Below are positions 9,271 to 17,529 of a stretch of DNA of 64,000 bases, piece by piece (position 1 is the stretch's first letter; the number at the start of each line of letters is the position of its first letter). The position numbers and the translations under genes were made by a program. The DNA comes from Pseudoalteromonas flavipulchra NCIMB 2033 = ATCC BAA-314 (GTDB taxonomy: Bacteria > Pseudomonadota > Gammaproteobacteria > Enterobacterales > Alteromonadaceae). The stretch spans positions 124,001 through 188,000 of the forward strand of contig JWIH01000024.1 of NCBI GenBank assembly GCA_000814665.1, in the 5' to 3' direction. Under the pieces are notes generated by a model, which was not told the DNA's origin, ran no database searches, and saw only the letters and a program-made list of their open reading frames with translations.

Positions 9271-9337
9271 AACCTCAGGTAAATAACTAGACGATGTGTT
9301 GTAAAGCCCCTTTACAGCACACGTAAATACTGAGGTT
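9271..9337. other. Long interrupted hairpin in a 347-bp gene-free stretch
   Basis: AACCTCAG at 9271-9278 pairs with CTGAGGTT at 9330-9337. Inside, GTAAAG and CTTTAC form a second stem, flanked by GTG and CAC. The rest of 9231-9577 shows no gene. The structure could end transcription of the VOC gene or be a small structured RNA. Nothing in the sequence decides. Confidence 0.5.
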
Positions 9338-9577
9338 TTATTGCAATAATCTTTCGTTTTCAGAACAGATAAAAACTTGAATTCGTTGCTATTGTGAACA
9401 ATAGTTATTAAACACTGATGCAAACATCTCTTTGTGTTTGATACCTACTTACTGCGTAATCAGCCAATAGACTTATCTAATGGGTTTAGGTTTAGCGTAG
9501 AAGTGCAGGTGGCAAGGGCAATCATTGTACAAAACACCGCTAGATGCATCATCACCATACTTAGGTTTGATTAGGCA

Positions 9578-11803
9578 ATGAGACGGATATTCTTAGTTGT
9601 TGGTATTTTACTCTCCTTGACCATGCTTATGGCCGATAAATTGGGCCTATTCTTATTATTGCCTATTACTTTTATTGCCATCAGCGCTTTAGTTTTTTTG
9701 TTTGTAGCACTACTTTGGTGGCAGGCACAAGATACTAAAAAAATTATGGTTGATGATGACTCTAGCGTGCCACAAGCGTTGTTAGACAGCGATGGCGTTA
9801 TTCTACAAGCCAATGAGCAAATGCAATCCATACTGGGTGTTGGCAGCTCAGTAATAGGGTTAAAACTTGAAAATTTAATCACTGTGAGCGGTAACATCGA
9901 TAGCGAGGGCAAGAGTGGTGCAATAAGCATGTTCGAAGCGCTTGTTATGCAAAGTTATGGTAATTGCACGACCAAACACAGTGGCAAAGTTATTACTCCT
10001 GTTGCTTTACCAATTAAAGTCGCGGATACCGTTACAGGATATCTCTGTTATTTTAATACTAGCAGCAGAGAAAACCGCCTCGCTCAGGCACTAGAAGAAG
10101 AAAAAGAATTGCTCGAAGTGACGCTGAGCTCTATTGGTGATGGCGTGATCTGTACAGACGTAAATGGCGTGATCACTTATATTAACCCTGTCACAGAAGC
10201 CATTCTCGCGATGTTAAATGAAGAAGTGGTTGGGCGGCGATTTGATGATGTTATGTCTATGTATCACGAAGAAACCAAAGCTTCGGTGAATAAATTTCCT
10301 GAACTTTGCCTAAAGCAAGGCCATACCATTTGTTTACCTGAACTCACTTCCATTACCAATCATCTTGGTCTTACCTTTGCTATCCAAGATTCCTTCTCTC
10401 CTATTATAGCTAAAGACGGCAGCTACCTTGGCACTGTAATGGTCTTTCAAGATGTGACTGAGTCGAGATTAATGGCGAAAAAAATGAATCACCTTGCTCA
10501 TCACGATGCATTGACCGGGTTACCCAATCGCTTATTGCTGCATGACCGTTTAGTGCAGGCTTGTAAACGAGCCAAGCGCATGAGTCATCAATTTGCTTTG
10601 GTATTTATTGACGTCAACAAATTCAAAAAAATCAACGACTCACTGGGGCACGATTATGGCGACTTATTACTCAAAGAAATTGCGAGCCGATTAACTCAGC
10701 AAATTCGAGGATGTGACACCGTTGCCAGAATGGGAGGCGATGAATTTGTGTTACTCATTGACGGGATCCAAGACAAAAAATATGTACGTAAGGTGGTGAG
10801 TAAAGTATTGAGTAGCGTTAATGGACAATATTGTTTGCGCCAAGTTAGTCTAAAAGCTACGGTGAGTGCTGGCGTTGCAATTTACCCTGATGATGGTGAC
10901 AACACGGAAGCTTTGTTAAAGCATGCTGATACCGCAATGTATCGAGCTAAAAAAGCCACACAAACGGAGTTTCAATTTTATAACGCACGCCTAGATCACG
11001 AATCGGAGCAGCGTTTAGTGCAAGAAAGTCGGATCATTCAGGGGTTAGATAATCGAGAGTTTATTCCTTATTACCAGCCTATTGTCGATGCGCATACCCG
11101 CAAGATTAAAAAACTTGAAGTGCTCGCAAGGTGGCAGCAAGATGAACAATTGTTGGTACCTGAAGACTTTTTTGAAGCGGCATGTGATGGCGATCTGATG
11201 GTAGAAATTGGGCAACAGCTCAGAACCCTGGCCTTTCAGGCGATGAAAACATGGTTTTACGAGTACGATAATCTCGTGGTTAGCTTTAATTTTTCGCTTG
11301 CTGAACTCACCAATAAAACTGTAATAAAAAACTTTATGGAGCAGGCTGCACAACATCAGTTGCCATCTCGGCAAATTGAAATAGAAATCAAAGAAGTTGA
11401 CCTGATAGAGCTACTTGATAAAGCACCAGAAGTGATGGCGGAATTAGAGCAAACTGGTATGCGGATCTCAATTGATCATTTTGGTGTCGGGCATACCAGC
11501 ATGCTGTACTTGCAGAAGCTCACGTTTGAAACCATTAAAATTCCACCGGCTTTCCTTGCGACCCCTCAGTCGGTTGCCTCACAAAATGATATTGCAAAAT
11601 TGATTGTACAGATGGCAAAGAGCTTGGATGTAGAATGTGTGGCGGTAGGTGTTGAAAGTGCGTTGCAAGCTAAGTCTCTTAACCTCAACGGTTGCCACCT
11701 TATCCAAGGCAACCACCTTTTTGCCCCCGCCCCAGAGTTCGAGATCACCCCAATTCTCAGTACCCATATGAGCATAGAACGGCGCAGATTAGGTCAGAAC
11801 TAG
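9578..11803 (+). CDS. Membrane PAS-GGDEF-EAL protein with intact diguanylate cyclase and degenerate phosphodiesterase domain
   Basis: 741 residues. Two N-terminal membrane segments (about 1-50) are followed by a PAS-like domain, a linker coiled coil and a second PAS around 175-300. The GGDEF motif is exact at 386-390, with RGCD five residues upstream, a product-inhibition I-site. The EAL domain (about 485-735) keeps the first Glu (E514, as EVL), the Asn and Gln. The second Asp of the metal pair is His634 ('IDHFG'), and the Glu of the 'AEGVE' block is Val690. This points to c-di-GMP synthesis, with the EAL part kept as a sensor or binder. It is monocistronic. Confidence 0.92.
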   Translation: MRRIFLVVGILLSLTMLMADKLGLFLLLPITFIAISALVFLFVALLWWQAQDTKKIMVDDDSSVPQALLDSDGVILQANEQMQSILGVGSSVIGLKLENLITVSGNIDSEGKSGAISMFEALVMQSYGNCTTKHSGKVITPVALPIKVADTVTGYLCYFNTSSRENRLAQALEEEKELLEVTLSSIGDGVICTDVNGVITYINPVTEAILAMLNEEVVGRRFDDVMSMYHEETKASVNKFPELCLKQGHTICLPELTSITNHLGLTFAIQDSFSPIIAKDGSYLGTVMVFQDVTESRLMAKKMNHLAHHDALTGLPNRLLLHDRLVQACKRAKRMSHQFALVFIDVNKFKKINDSLGHDYGDLLLKEIASRLTQQIRGCDTVARMGGDEFVLLIDGIQDKKYVRKVVSKVLSSVNGQYCLRQVSLKATVSAGVAIYPDDGDNTEALLKHADTAMYRAKKATQTEFQFYNARLDHESEQRLVQESRIIQGLDNREFIPYYQPIVDAHTRKIKKLEVLARWQQDEQLLVPEDFFEAACDGDLMVEIGQQLRTLAFQAMKTWFYEYDNLVVSFNFSLAELTNKTVIKNFMEQAAQHQLPSRQIEIEIKEVDLIELLDKAPEVMAELEQTGMRISIDHFGVGHTSMLYLQKLTFETIKIPPAFLATPQSVASQNDIAKLIVQMAKSLDVECVAVGVESALQAKSLNLNGCHLIQGNHLFAPAPEFEITPILSTHMSIERRRLGQN

Positions 11804-11997
11804 GTACATTCTAGTACCTCAAATCTTTATAGTTTATGCGGTATGTAAATAAGTACTTTTCGTTGAAATAGACAAACACCTCATCATTTTAGGCAAACAT
11901 TCATAATTACGCTTACCTATACTAGATAGCAACAAAGCGCAGTGTTCTTGGCAACGTATATCAGCGCATTAGTCACATTCATTTTTGAGGGTTTCAC

Positions 11998-12912
11998 ATG
12001 AACAAAGTTACTTTTCCAAACACAAATGGTTTAGCTATCACGCTTTCTGGTTTACTCAATTTACCTACAGAGTTTGACGAGTTGAAGACTTATCCTGCCA
12101 TTGTTGTTTCTCATCCCGGTGGTGGCGTAAAGGAACAAACTGCTGGCACCTATGCATCTAGATTGGCGGAGCAAGGGTTCGTTGCCATCGCCTACGATGC
12201 TTCATATCAAGGGGAAAGTACAGGTGAGCCTCGTCAATTAGAAAACCCACATGTGCGTACCGAAGATATCAGTGCTGTGATTGATTACCTTACGACCCTG
12301 CCATTTGTTGATAACGATCGAGTTGGTGTTATGGGGATTTGTGCTGGCGCTGGCTATTCGGCGAATGCAGCAATCAATGACCAAAGAATTAAAGCGGTTG
12401 GTATGGTCAGTATGGTAAATATTGGACAAATGTTTAGAAATGGTTGGGATAATAGCGTAGCTGATGCACTTGCTATGCCTTATATTCAGGCGGGGTCTGA
12501 CGCTCGCTCAGCTGATGCAAATAGCGATGAAACAGCAACAATCCCTTTAGCACCACTTAGAGAAGAGGATGCCCCTAATGAAGAACTTCGCCAAGCGTGG
12601 GAGTACTATCATACAGCGCGAGCCGCACACCCTACTGCGCCAGGTTTTGCAACTGCGCGAAGCCTGACTCAAATCATTACATACGATGCTTTTTTTAAGT
12701 CTGAAGCCTTCCTTACCCAACCTCTACTTGCGGTAGTTGGCAGTGTTGCAGGTAGCAAATGGATGAGCGATGACCTGATAGCAAGAGCGGCTTCAACAGA
12801 CAAAGCCATGCATGTTGTTAACGGAGCAAACCACATGGAATTGTACGATGGCGAAGCGCAAGTCAATGAAGCCGTAAGCGTGTTAACAGCGTTTTTCAAA
12901 CGTACGCTTTAG
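11998..12912 (+). CDS. Dienelactone-hydrolase-like alpha/beta hydrolase
   Basis: A 304-residue alpha/beta hydrolase. The nucleophile elbow is G-I-C-A-G ('GVMGICAGAGYSANAA'), a cysteine elbow as in dienelactone hydrolases rather than the serine G-x-S-x-G. The catalytic His is probably in 'NGANHMELYD'. 'AYDASYQGESTGEPR' before the elbow is typical of the YcjY-like group. No signal peptide is visible. It is followed by a paralogue 52 bases on, then an AraC regulator, apparently one operon. The substrate is unknown. Confidence 0.85.
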   Translation: MNKVTFPNTNGLAITLSGLLNLPTEFDELKTYPAIVVSHPGGGVKEQTAGTYASRLAEQGFVAIAYDASYQGESTGEPRQLENPHVRTEDISAVIDYLTTLPFVDNDRVGVMGICAGAGYSANAAINDQRIKAVGMVSMVNIGQMFRNGWDNSVADALAMPYIQAGSDARSADANSDETATIPLAPLREEDAPNEELRQAWEYYHTARAAHPTAPGFATARSLTQIITYDAFFKSEAFLTQPLLAVVGSVAGSKWMSDDLIARAASTDKAMHVVNGANHMELYDGEAQVNEAVSVLTAFFKRTL

Positions 12913-12964
12913 GTTTGGCTGTAAAAGGGGAATTATCACTCGTTACTTGGAATTGGAGATAACA

Positions 12965-13900
12965 ATGGTTCAGCAAGAAATTACGTTTAGAAATAAAGAC
13001 ATGGCTTGGGATATCGCCGCTCTGATGCTAACCCCAGATGACTTTAATCCCTTGAACAAATACCCAGCGGTAGTGTCAGTACATCCGTTTGGTAGCTGCA
13101 AAGAGCAAACGTCGAGTGCTATCTACGGACGAGCACTTGCCGATGCTGGCTATGTGGTTATTGCTTACGATGCCAGCTTTCAGGGTCGTTCGGGAGGACT
13201 ACCGCGATTCAAGGAAGATCCGCATCAGCGAGTTGAAGATATTAGCCATGCAATAGATTATTTAGTTACCTTAGATTTCGTGGATGCAAACCGTATTGCT
13301 TCACTTGGGATCTGTGGCGGCGGTGGTTATGTATTTAATTCAGCGCTTACAGAGAAAAGGATAAAAGCCGCGATCGGTGTGACGCCCGTCAACCTTGGTC
13401 GTTTGTTCCGTGAAGATTTCTCTGAATTTAATCCTTTAGGTACGCTTGAGGCGATATCACAGCAGCGTACCGCGGAAGCATTGGGGGCTGAAGGGCAAGT
13501 AAATGAGCTGCTACCGCCAAGCCTAGAATTTGCTAAACAAAACGGCTTAACGGAGCGTGATGTTTTTGAAGCGACTGAGTATTACAAAACAAAACGAGGC
13601 CAAGCTGAGGGCGGTGCAACGCGGATGTTGTTTTCGCACGCGCACAAAATTTTAAGTTGGGACGCGTTTGCATTTGCTGAAACGTTGATGACACAGCCTA
13701 TGATGGCCATTGTTGGCCAAAAGATAGGTGCATTTGGCGCTTATCGTGATGGTAAGGCAATATACGGGAAGTCATTTGCTTCGGCAGACAGGCAATTGGT
13801 TGAATTATCAGAGTGGTCTCATTACGATCTTTATGATCATCCAAAAGCCGTTGCGTTAGCCATGGAGCAAATTATTCCATTTTTAGCTAAGCATGTGTAA
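12965..13900 (+). CDS. Dienelactone-hydrolase-like alpha/beta hydrolase, paralogue of the preceding gene
   Basis: 311 residues. It shares with its neighbour 'AYDASFQGRSGGLPRFKEDPHQRVEDISHAID' in segments and the cysteine elbow G-I-C-G-G. The likely catalytic His is in 'SEWSHYDLYDH'. The ATG at 12965 is chosen because GGAG lies six bases ahead. The two paralogues have close spacing and a common downstream regulator, which suggests an adaptive detoxification or catabolic unit acting on electrophilic lactones or esters. That role is inference. Confidence 0.85.
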   Translation: MVQQEITFRNKDMAWDIAALMLTPDDFNPLNKYPAVVSVHPFGSCKEQTSSAIYGRALADAGYVVIAYDASFQGRSGGLPRFKEDPHQRVEDISHAIDYLVTLDFVDANRIASLGICGGGGYVFNSALTEKRIKAAIGVTPVNLGRLFREDFSEFNPLGTLEAISQQRTAEALGAEGQVNELLPPSLEFAKQNGLTERDVFEATEYYKTKRGQAEGGATRMLFSHAHKILSWDAFAFAETLMTQPMMAIVGQKIGAFGAYRDGKAIYGKSFASADRQLVELSEWSHYDLYDHPKAVALAMEQIIPFLAKHV

Positions 13901-13918
13901 GCACTAAGGGGGAGTTAA

Positions 13919-14815
13919 ATGGTTGAGGATTATCGTGAACTCGTGAAACCACTGGCACAGCGTGTACTGCTGTGCTGTAAAAAGTCCGGAGATCATGAGA
14001 GCCAAGTACAAAAGCTCTCCATGCATATTCGCAGTGCCCCAACAGAGCCATTACATTGTATTTATACGTTGAGTTTGGCGGTGGTGCTTCAAGGTACAAA
14101 GCAAATCTCGATAGATAACGAAATTTTGTTTTGCTCCGCAGGCCAAGCTATGCTGACGACGTTTGATTTACCGCTCATTTCTCATGTGACCGAAGCCTCT
14201 CGCCATCACCCCTTTGTTGGTATGCTTGTTAAACTCGATTACAACCTTATTTTGCAAACTGCGGCGGAGCTCAACTTAAGTAAGCCCGCAAAGCAGTCAG
14301 TCTCCAAATCTATCTCAATACATCATATTGATGCAGGCTTAACCGACGCATTGTCTCGATTATTTTCTCTTGAGTACGACGCAAATTTGCGAGATAGCTT
14401 AGCGCCGCTTATTGAAAAGGAAATCGTCATTAGATTGCTACAGGGGCCGCATGCTGAGACCTTAACTCGGTTGGCTTTTGAGGGGTCTGCAAGTAGTCAA
14501 ATTGTAAAAGCAGTGAGCTGGCTTAAAACCAACTTTATGCGACCAATTGAAATCAATGAACTGGCGGAGCGAGTGCACATGAGTGCGTCTTCTTTTCGGC
14601 AGCATTTCAAAAGTACCACAGGCACAAGCCCATTACAGTATCTTAAAACCCTGCGTTTACAAGAAGCGCGAGAGCAAATGTTGATTAATGGTTTAGATGC
14701 CAACCAAGCCAGTGGTGTGGTGGGTTATGAGAGCCCGTCGCAGTTCAGCCGTGAGTACAGTCGATTATTTGGATTACCACCGCAAAAAGACATTCAGAGA
14801 CTTAAATTGAGCTAA
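13919..14815 (+). CDS. AraC-family transcriptional regulator
   Basis: 298 residues. The N-terminal part ('YTLSLAVVLQGTKQISIDNEILFCSAGQAMLTTFDLPLISHV' in pieces) matches the AraC_N cupin-like effector domain. Residues about 195-295 hold the paired helix-turn-helix with 'MSASSFRQHFKSTTGTSPLQYLKTLRLQEAR' in pieces and 'VGYESPSQFSREYSRLFG'. GGGGGAG just before the ATG is a strong ribosome site. It follows the two hydrolase genes by 18 bases and probably controls them. Confidence 0.92.
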   Translation: MVEDYRELVKPLAQRVLLCCKKSGDHESQVQKLSMHIRSAPTEPLHCIYTLSLAVVLQGTKQISIDNEILFCSAGQAMLTTFDLPLISHVTEASRHHPFVGMLVKLDYNLILQTAAELNLSKPAKQSVSKSISIHHIDAGLTDALSRLFSLEYDANLRDSLAPLIEKEIVIRLLQGPHAETLTRLAFEGSASSQIVKAVSWLKTNFMRPIEINELAERVHMSASSFRQHFKSTTGTSPLQYLKTLRLQEAREQMLINGLDANQASGVVGYESPSQFSREYSRLFGLPPQKDIQRLKLS

Positions 14816-14914
14816 GTTTAATAAAAATATTCCTAAAACTTTCCCTTCGTTCGTTTATAGATTTACAGAGCTTCACTCACTTGCTCTGCCAACAACAAGA
14901 ATGAAGGGAATACC

Positions 14915-17443
14915 ATGAGCAATAATACATCTCGTTATAACAAACACCTTATTGCGCTTGCTATCAGTGGCGTGTTATTGGGTTCGCACACAGCGGTTGC
15001 ACAAACAAAAGTACAAGAGACGCAAGAAACTACAGAAAAAAAGAAACTACTCGACCTGGAGCGAATTGTCGTGACTGGCAGCGGTGGGCGTGGCCAAACT
15101 AAGTTGGAATCATCGGTCTCAATTACCACTTTAAATGCCGAGCAGTTGGCGCGAGAAGCACCGCTAGGTACGGCGGATCTACTGGAAAGTGTGCCAGGCT
15201 TTTGGGTTGAAGATTCAGGTGGTGAAACCAACAATAATGTTGCGCCTAGAGGACTACGTGGCGGTGAAGGCTTCCGTTACATCGGCGTTGAAGAAGACGG
15301 GCTACCTGTGGTGTACGACGGCGTATGGGTTGATTTTTATCAGCGTCAAGATATTACGATTGAACATATGGAAGCGGTTCGTGGGGGTACCTCAGGTCTA
15401 CTGACCACCAATGGCCCTGCGGCATTAGTAAACTTTATTACCCGTAAACCGGATGACATTGAAGAAGCGACGATCCGCCTAACTGCTGCCGATTACGGCA
15501 TGTATCGCGGCGAGTTCTTTTATGGCACGCCCATTAGTGACAACTGGAAAATGTCGATAGGTGGCTCTTATCGTCGTTCTGATGGCGTGAGAGACACAGA
15601 GTTTACCGCAGATCACGGCGGCCAACTTCGACTCAATTTAGTACGTGAGTTTGACAAAGGCCAACTCACGCTGTCTGCCAAACACCTCAATGACCATACC
15701 ACTTTCTTTGTGCCTATTCCGCTTAGAGATCAAAGCGACCCTAAAGGCATTGCTGGTGTCGACCCACAGCATGGCACCTTGATTGGTAATGGTCAGCGCT
15801 TTTTACATTATTTACAGCCTGATGGCAGCTATAAAACACGAGACCTTAAAGATGGGCAGCATACCAAGTTTAGTACCATAGGCTATCACTTAGATTGGGA
15901 GTTAAGCGACCGTTGGCTACTCAATACAGCTGGCCGTTACTCACAGTTTGAAAACGACATGTATATTTTGCTTAACTTCGATAACTCGACGCTCGTCAAT
16001 GCCAATACCCGACTTGGGCAGCAAGATGTGCAAAATATGCTGGACCAGTTTGCCAGTGATGGCGCCGTTGCCGCACGGTATCGATATGTCGATAGTGGTG
16101 AAATACTGACAGATGTCAGCAATTTAAACGGAAACGGCTTAGTCACCACAAGCTACCCGCTTTATTCGCGCTATGATGCCGAACAGTTTGTTAACAAGCT
16201 CAATTTTACCTATGAAGGTGATCAGCACACGCTGACCATCGGGTGGTTATTTGCCTATGTAGATGCGGATTCCTTGCCAGTTGATAAATGGGAATCGCAG
16301 TTTTTAACGGAAGTAAAAGACAATGCTCGATTACTCGATATTGTTGCAGTTAACAGCAATCAACAAGTGGTTGGTCAATTAACTGACCACGGTTCAACAG
16401 GTTATGCTCCTGGTTGGGGACAGGCAACCGCTTTTGGTACCAGTACTTCCAACTCTTTATTTATCAATGAACAATATCAAGCAACCGATAACCTTCGTAT
16501 TGACGGTGGTGTTCGGATTGAGTGGTTGGAGCTAGATAGCACCGCCTCCGCAACCACATTTGCACAGCCTGTTGCGGGCGCTTTTGACAGCGCTGGTAAT
16601 GACATAGATAACAATCTTGCCAACAATTACGTCGATATGCCGTCAAACAAATTTCTGTCAAAAACTCGTAGCGAAACCAAAACCGCATGGACGGTGGGAT
16701 TCAATTATACCTTCTCGGATGATGTGTCAGTATTTGGTCGTTATGCCGATGCCTTTGAAATGCCAAGGTTAATGAGCTTTGGTCAGAATATTCACTCGGG
16801 GGTTGATGCCGACTTTAATGACAGCGTTAATCTAACCTTTAGCGAGTTGGGTGCTCGCTATGCTGGTGATTCAATTGGCGCATCACTGACCTTGTTTAGA
16901 ACTAAATTTAATGACTTAGTGGAACGTAATTTTACCGGCAGCGATGGTGAAGTGGCGAATCAAACCATAGATACAGTCACCGATGGTCTTGAGTTTGAAA
17001 CAGTGTGGCAGGCGCATGACAATTTACAGCTTGAGCTGACAGGCGTGTTGCAAGACCCAAAAATGGAAGGATTTACCGGAGCATTTGCACATTGGGAAGG
17101 CAAGCAAGTGAAGCGCACACCCAAAGTGCAGCTTAGGTTAACGCCAACCTACTACTTTGACGATGGCGATATCTATTTAACTATTCACCATTTAGGAGAG
17201 CGTTACTCAGATGGGGAGAATAAGTTTGAGCTCCCTGCCTACACCACAATCGATATGGGGGTGAATTATCGCTTTACCGACGCGGTTGCGCTGCATGTGA
17301 AAGCGACAAATATCAGTGATGAGCTCGGGTTAACCGAAGGAAACCCGCGGGCCATCAACGATGTTCAAGCAGGATACGACTATTACTATGCTCGGCCGAT
17401 CTTAGGACGCACCATCAGCGCCTCGCTGACGCTTAATTTCTAG
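14915..17443 (+). CDS. TonB-dependent outer-membrane receptor (no STN domain)
   Basis: 842 residues with a signal peptide ending 'SHTAVAQ'. The plug begins with 'ERIVVTGS' and runs through 'GLRGGEGFRYIGVEEDGLPV'. The 22-strand barrel ends in the aromatic 'ISASLTLNF'. It shares long stretches with the receptor at 24517-27189, for example 'FWVEDSGGETNNNVAPRGL', 'SYPLYSRY', 'YADAFEMPRL' and 'ALGLTEGNPR'-like text, so they are paralogues. This one lacks the signalling domain, so it should be the transport partner. The GH20 genes downstream suggest aminosugar oligosaccharides as cargo. An iron-siderophore role is the alternative. Confidence 0.9.
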   Translation: MSNNTSRYNKHLIALAISGVLLGSHTAVAQTKVQETQETTEKKKLLDLERIVVTGSGGRGQTKLESSVSITTLNAEQLAREAPLGTADLLESVPGFWVEDSGGETNNNVAPRGLRGGEGFRYIGVEEDGLPVVYDGVWVDFYQRQDITIEHMEAVRGGTSGLLTTNGPAALVNFITRKPDDIEEATIRLTAADYGMYRGEFFYGTPISDNWKMSIGGSYRRSDGVRDTEFTADHGGQLRLNLVREFDKGQLTLSAKHLNDHTTFFVPIPLRDQSDPKGIAGVDPQHGTLIGNGQRFLHYLQPDGSYKTRDLKDGQHTKFSTIGYHLDWELSDRWLLNTAGRYSQFENDMYILLNFDNSTLVNANTRLGQQDVQNMLDQFASDGAVAARYRYVDSGEILTDVSNLNGNGLVTTSYPLYSRYDAEQFVNKLNFTYEGDQHTLTIGWLFAYVDADSLPVDKWESQFLTEVKDNARLLDIVAVNSNQQVVGQLTDHGSTGYAPGWGQATAFGTSTSNSLFINEQYQATDNLRIDGGVRIEWLELDSTASATTFAQPVAGAFDSAGNDIDNNLANNYVDMPSNKFLSKTRSETKTAWTVGFNYTFSDDVSVFGRYADAFEMPRLMSFGQNIHSGVDADFNDSVNLTFSELGARYAGDSIGASLTLFRTKFNDLVERNFTGSDGEVANQTIDTVTDGLEFETVWQAHDNLQLELTGVLQDPKMEGFTGAFAHWEGKQVKRTPKVQLRLTPTYYFDDGDIYLTIHHLGERYSDGENKFELPAYTTIDMGVNYRFTDAVALHVKATNISDELGLTEGNPRAINDVQAGYDYYYARPILGRTISASLTLNF

Positions 17444-17491
17444 TATTTCCCTTGCTAATTTGCACACTGCCCAGTGCTCATTAGTTCACTC

Positions 17492-17514
17492 AAGCCCGCT
17501 AAAAGCGGGCTTTT
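17492..17514 (+). terminator. Intrinsic terminator after the first TonB receptor gene
   Basis: AAGCCCGC, a 5-base loop, then GCGGGCTTTTC: a GC-rich 8-bp stem with a short T-tract. It lies between the receptor and the first GH20 gene and would let the two be expressed at different levels. Confidence 0.8.
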
Positions 17515-17529
17515 CTCAGGAAGTTATTT

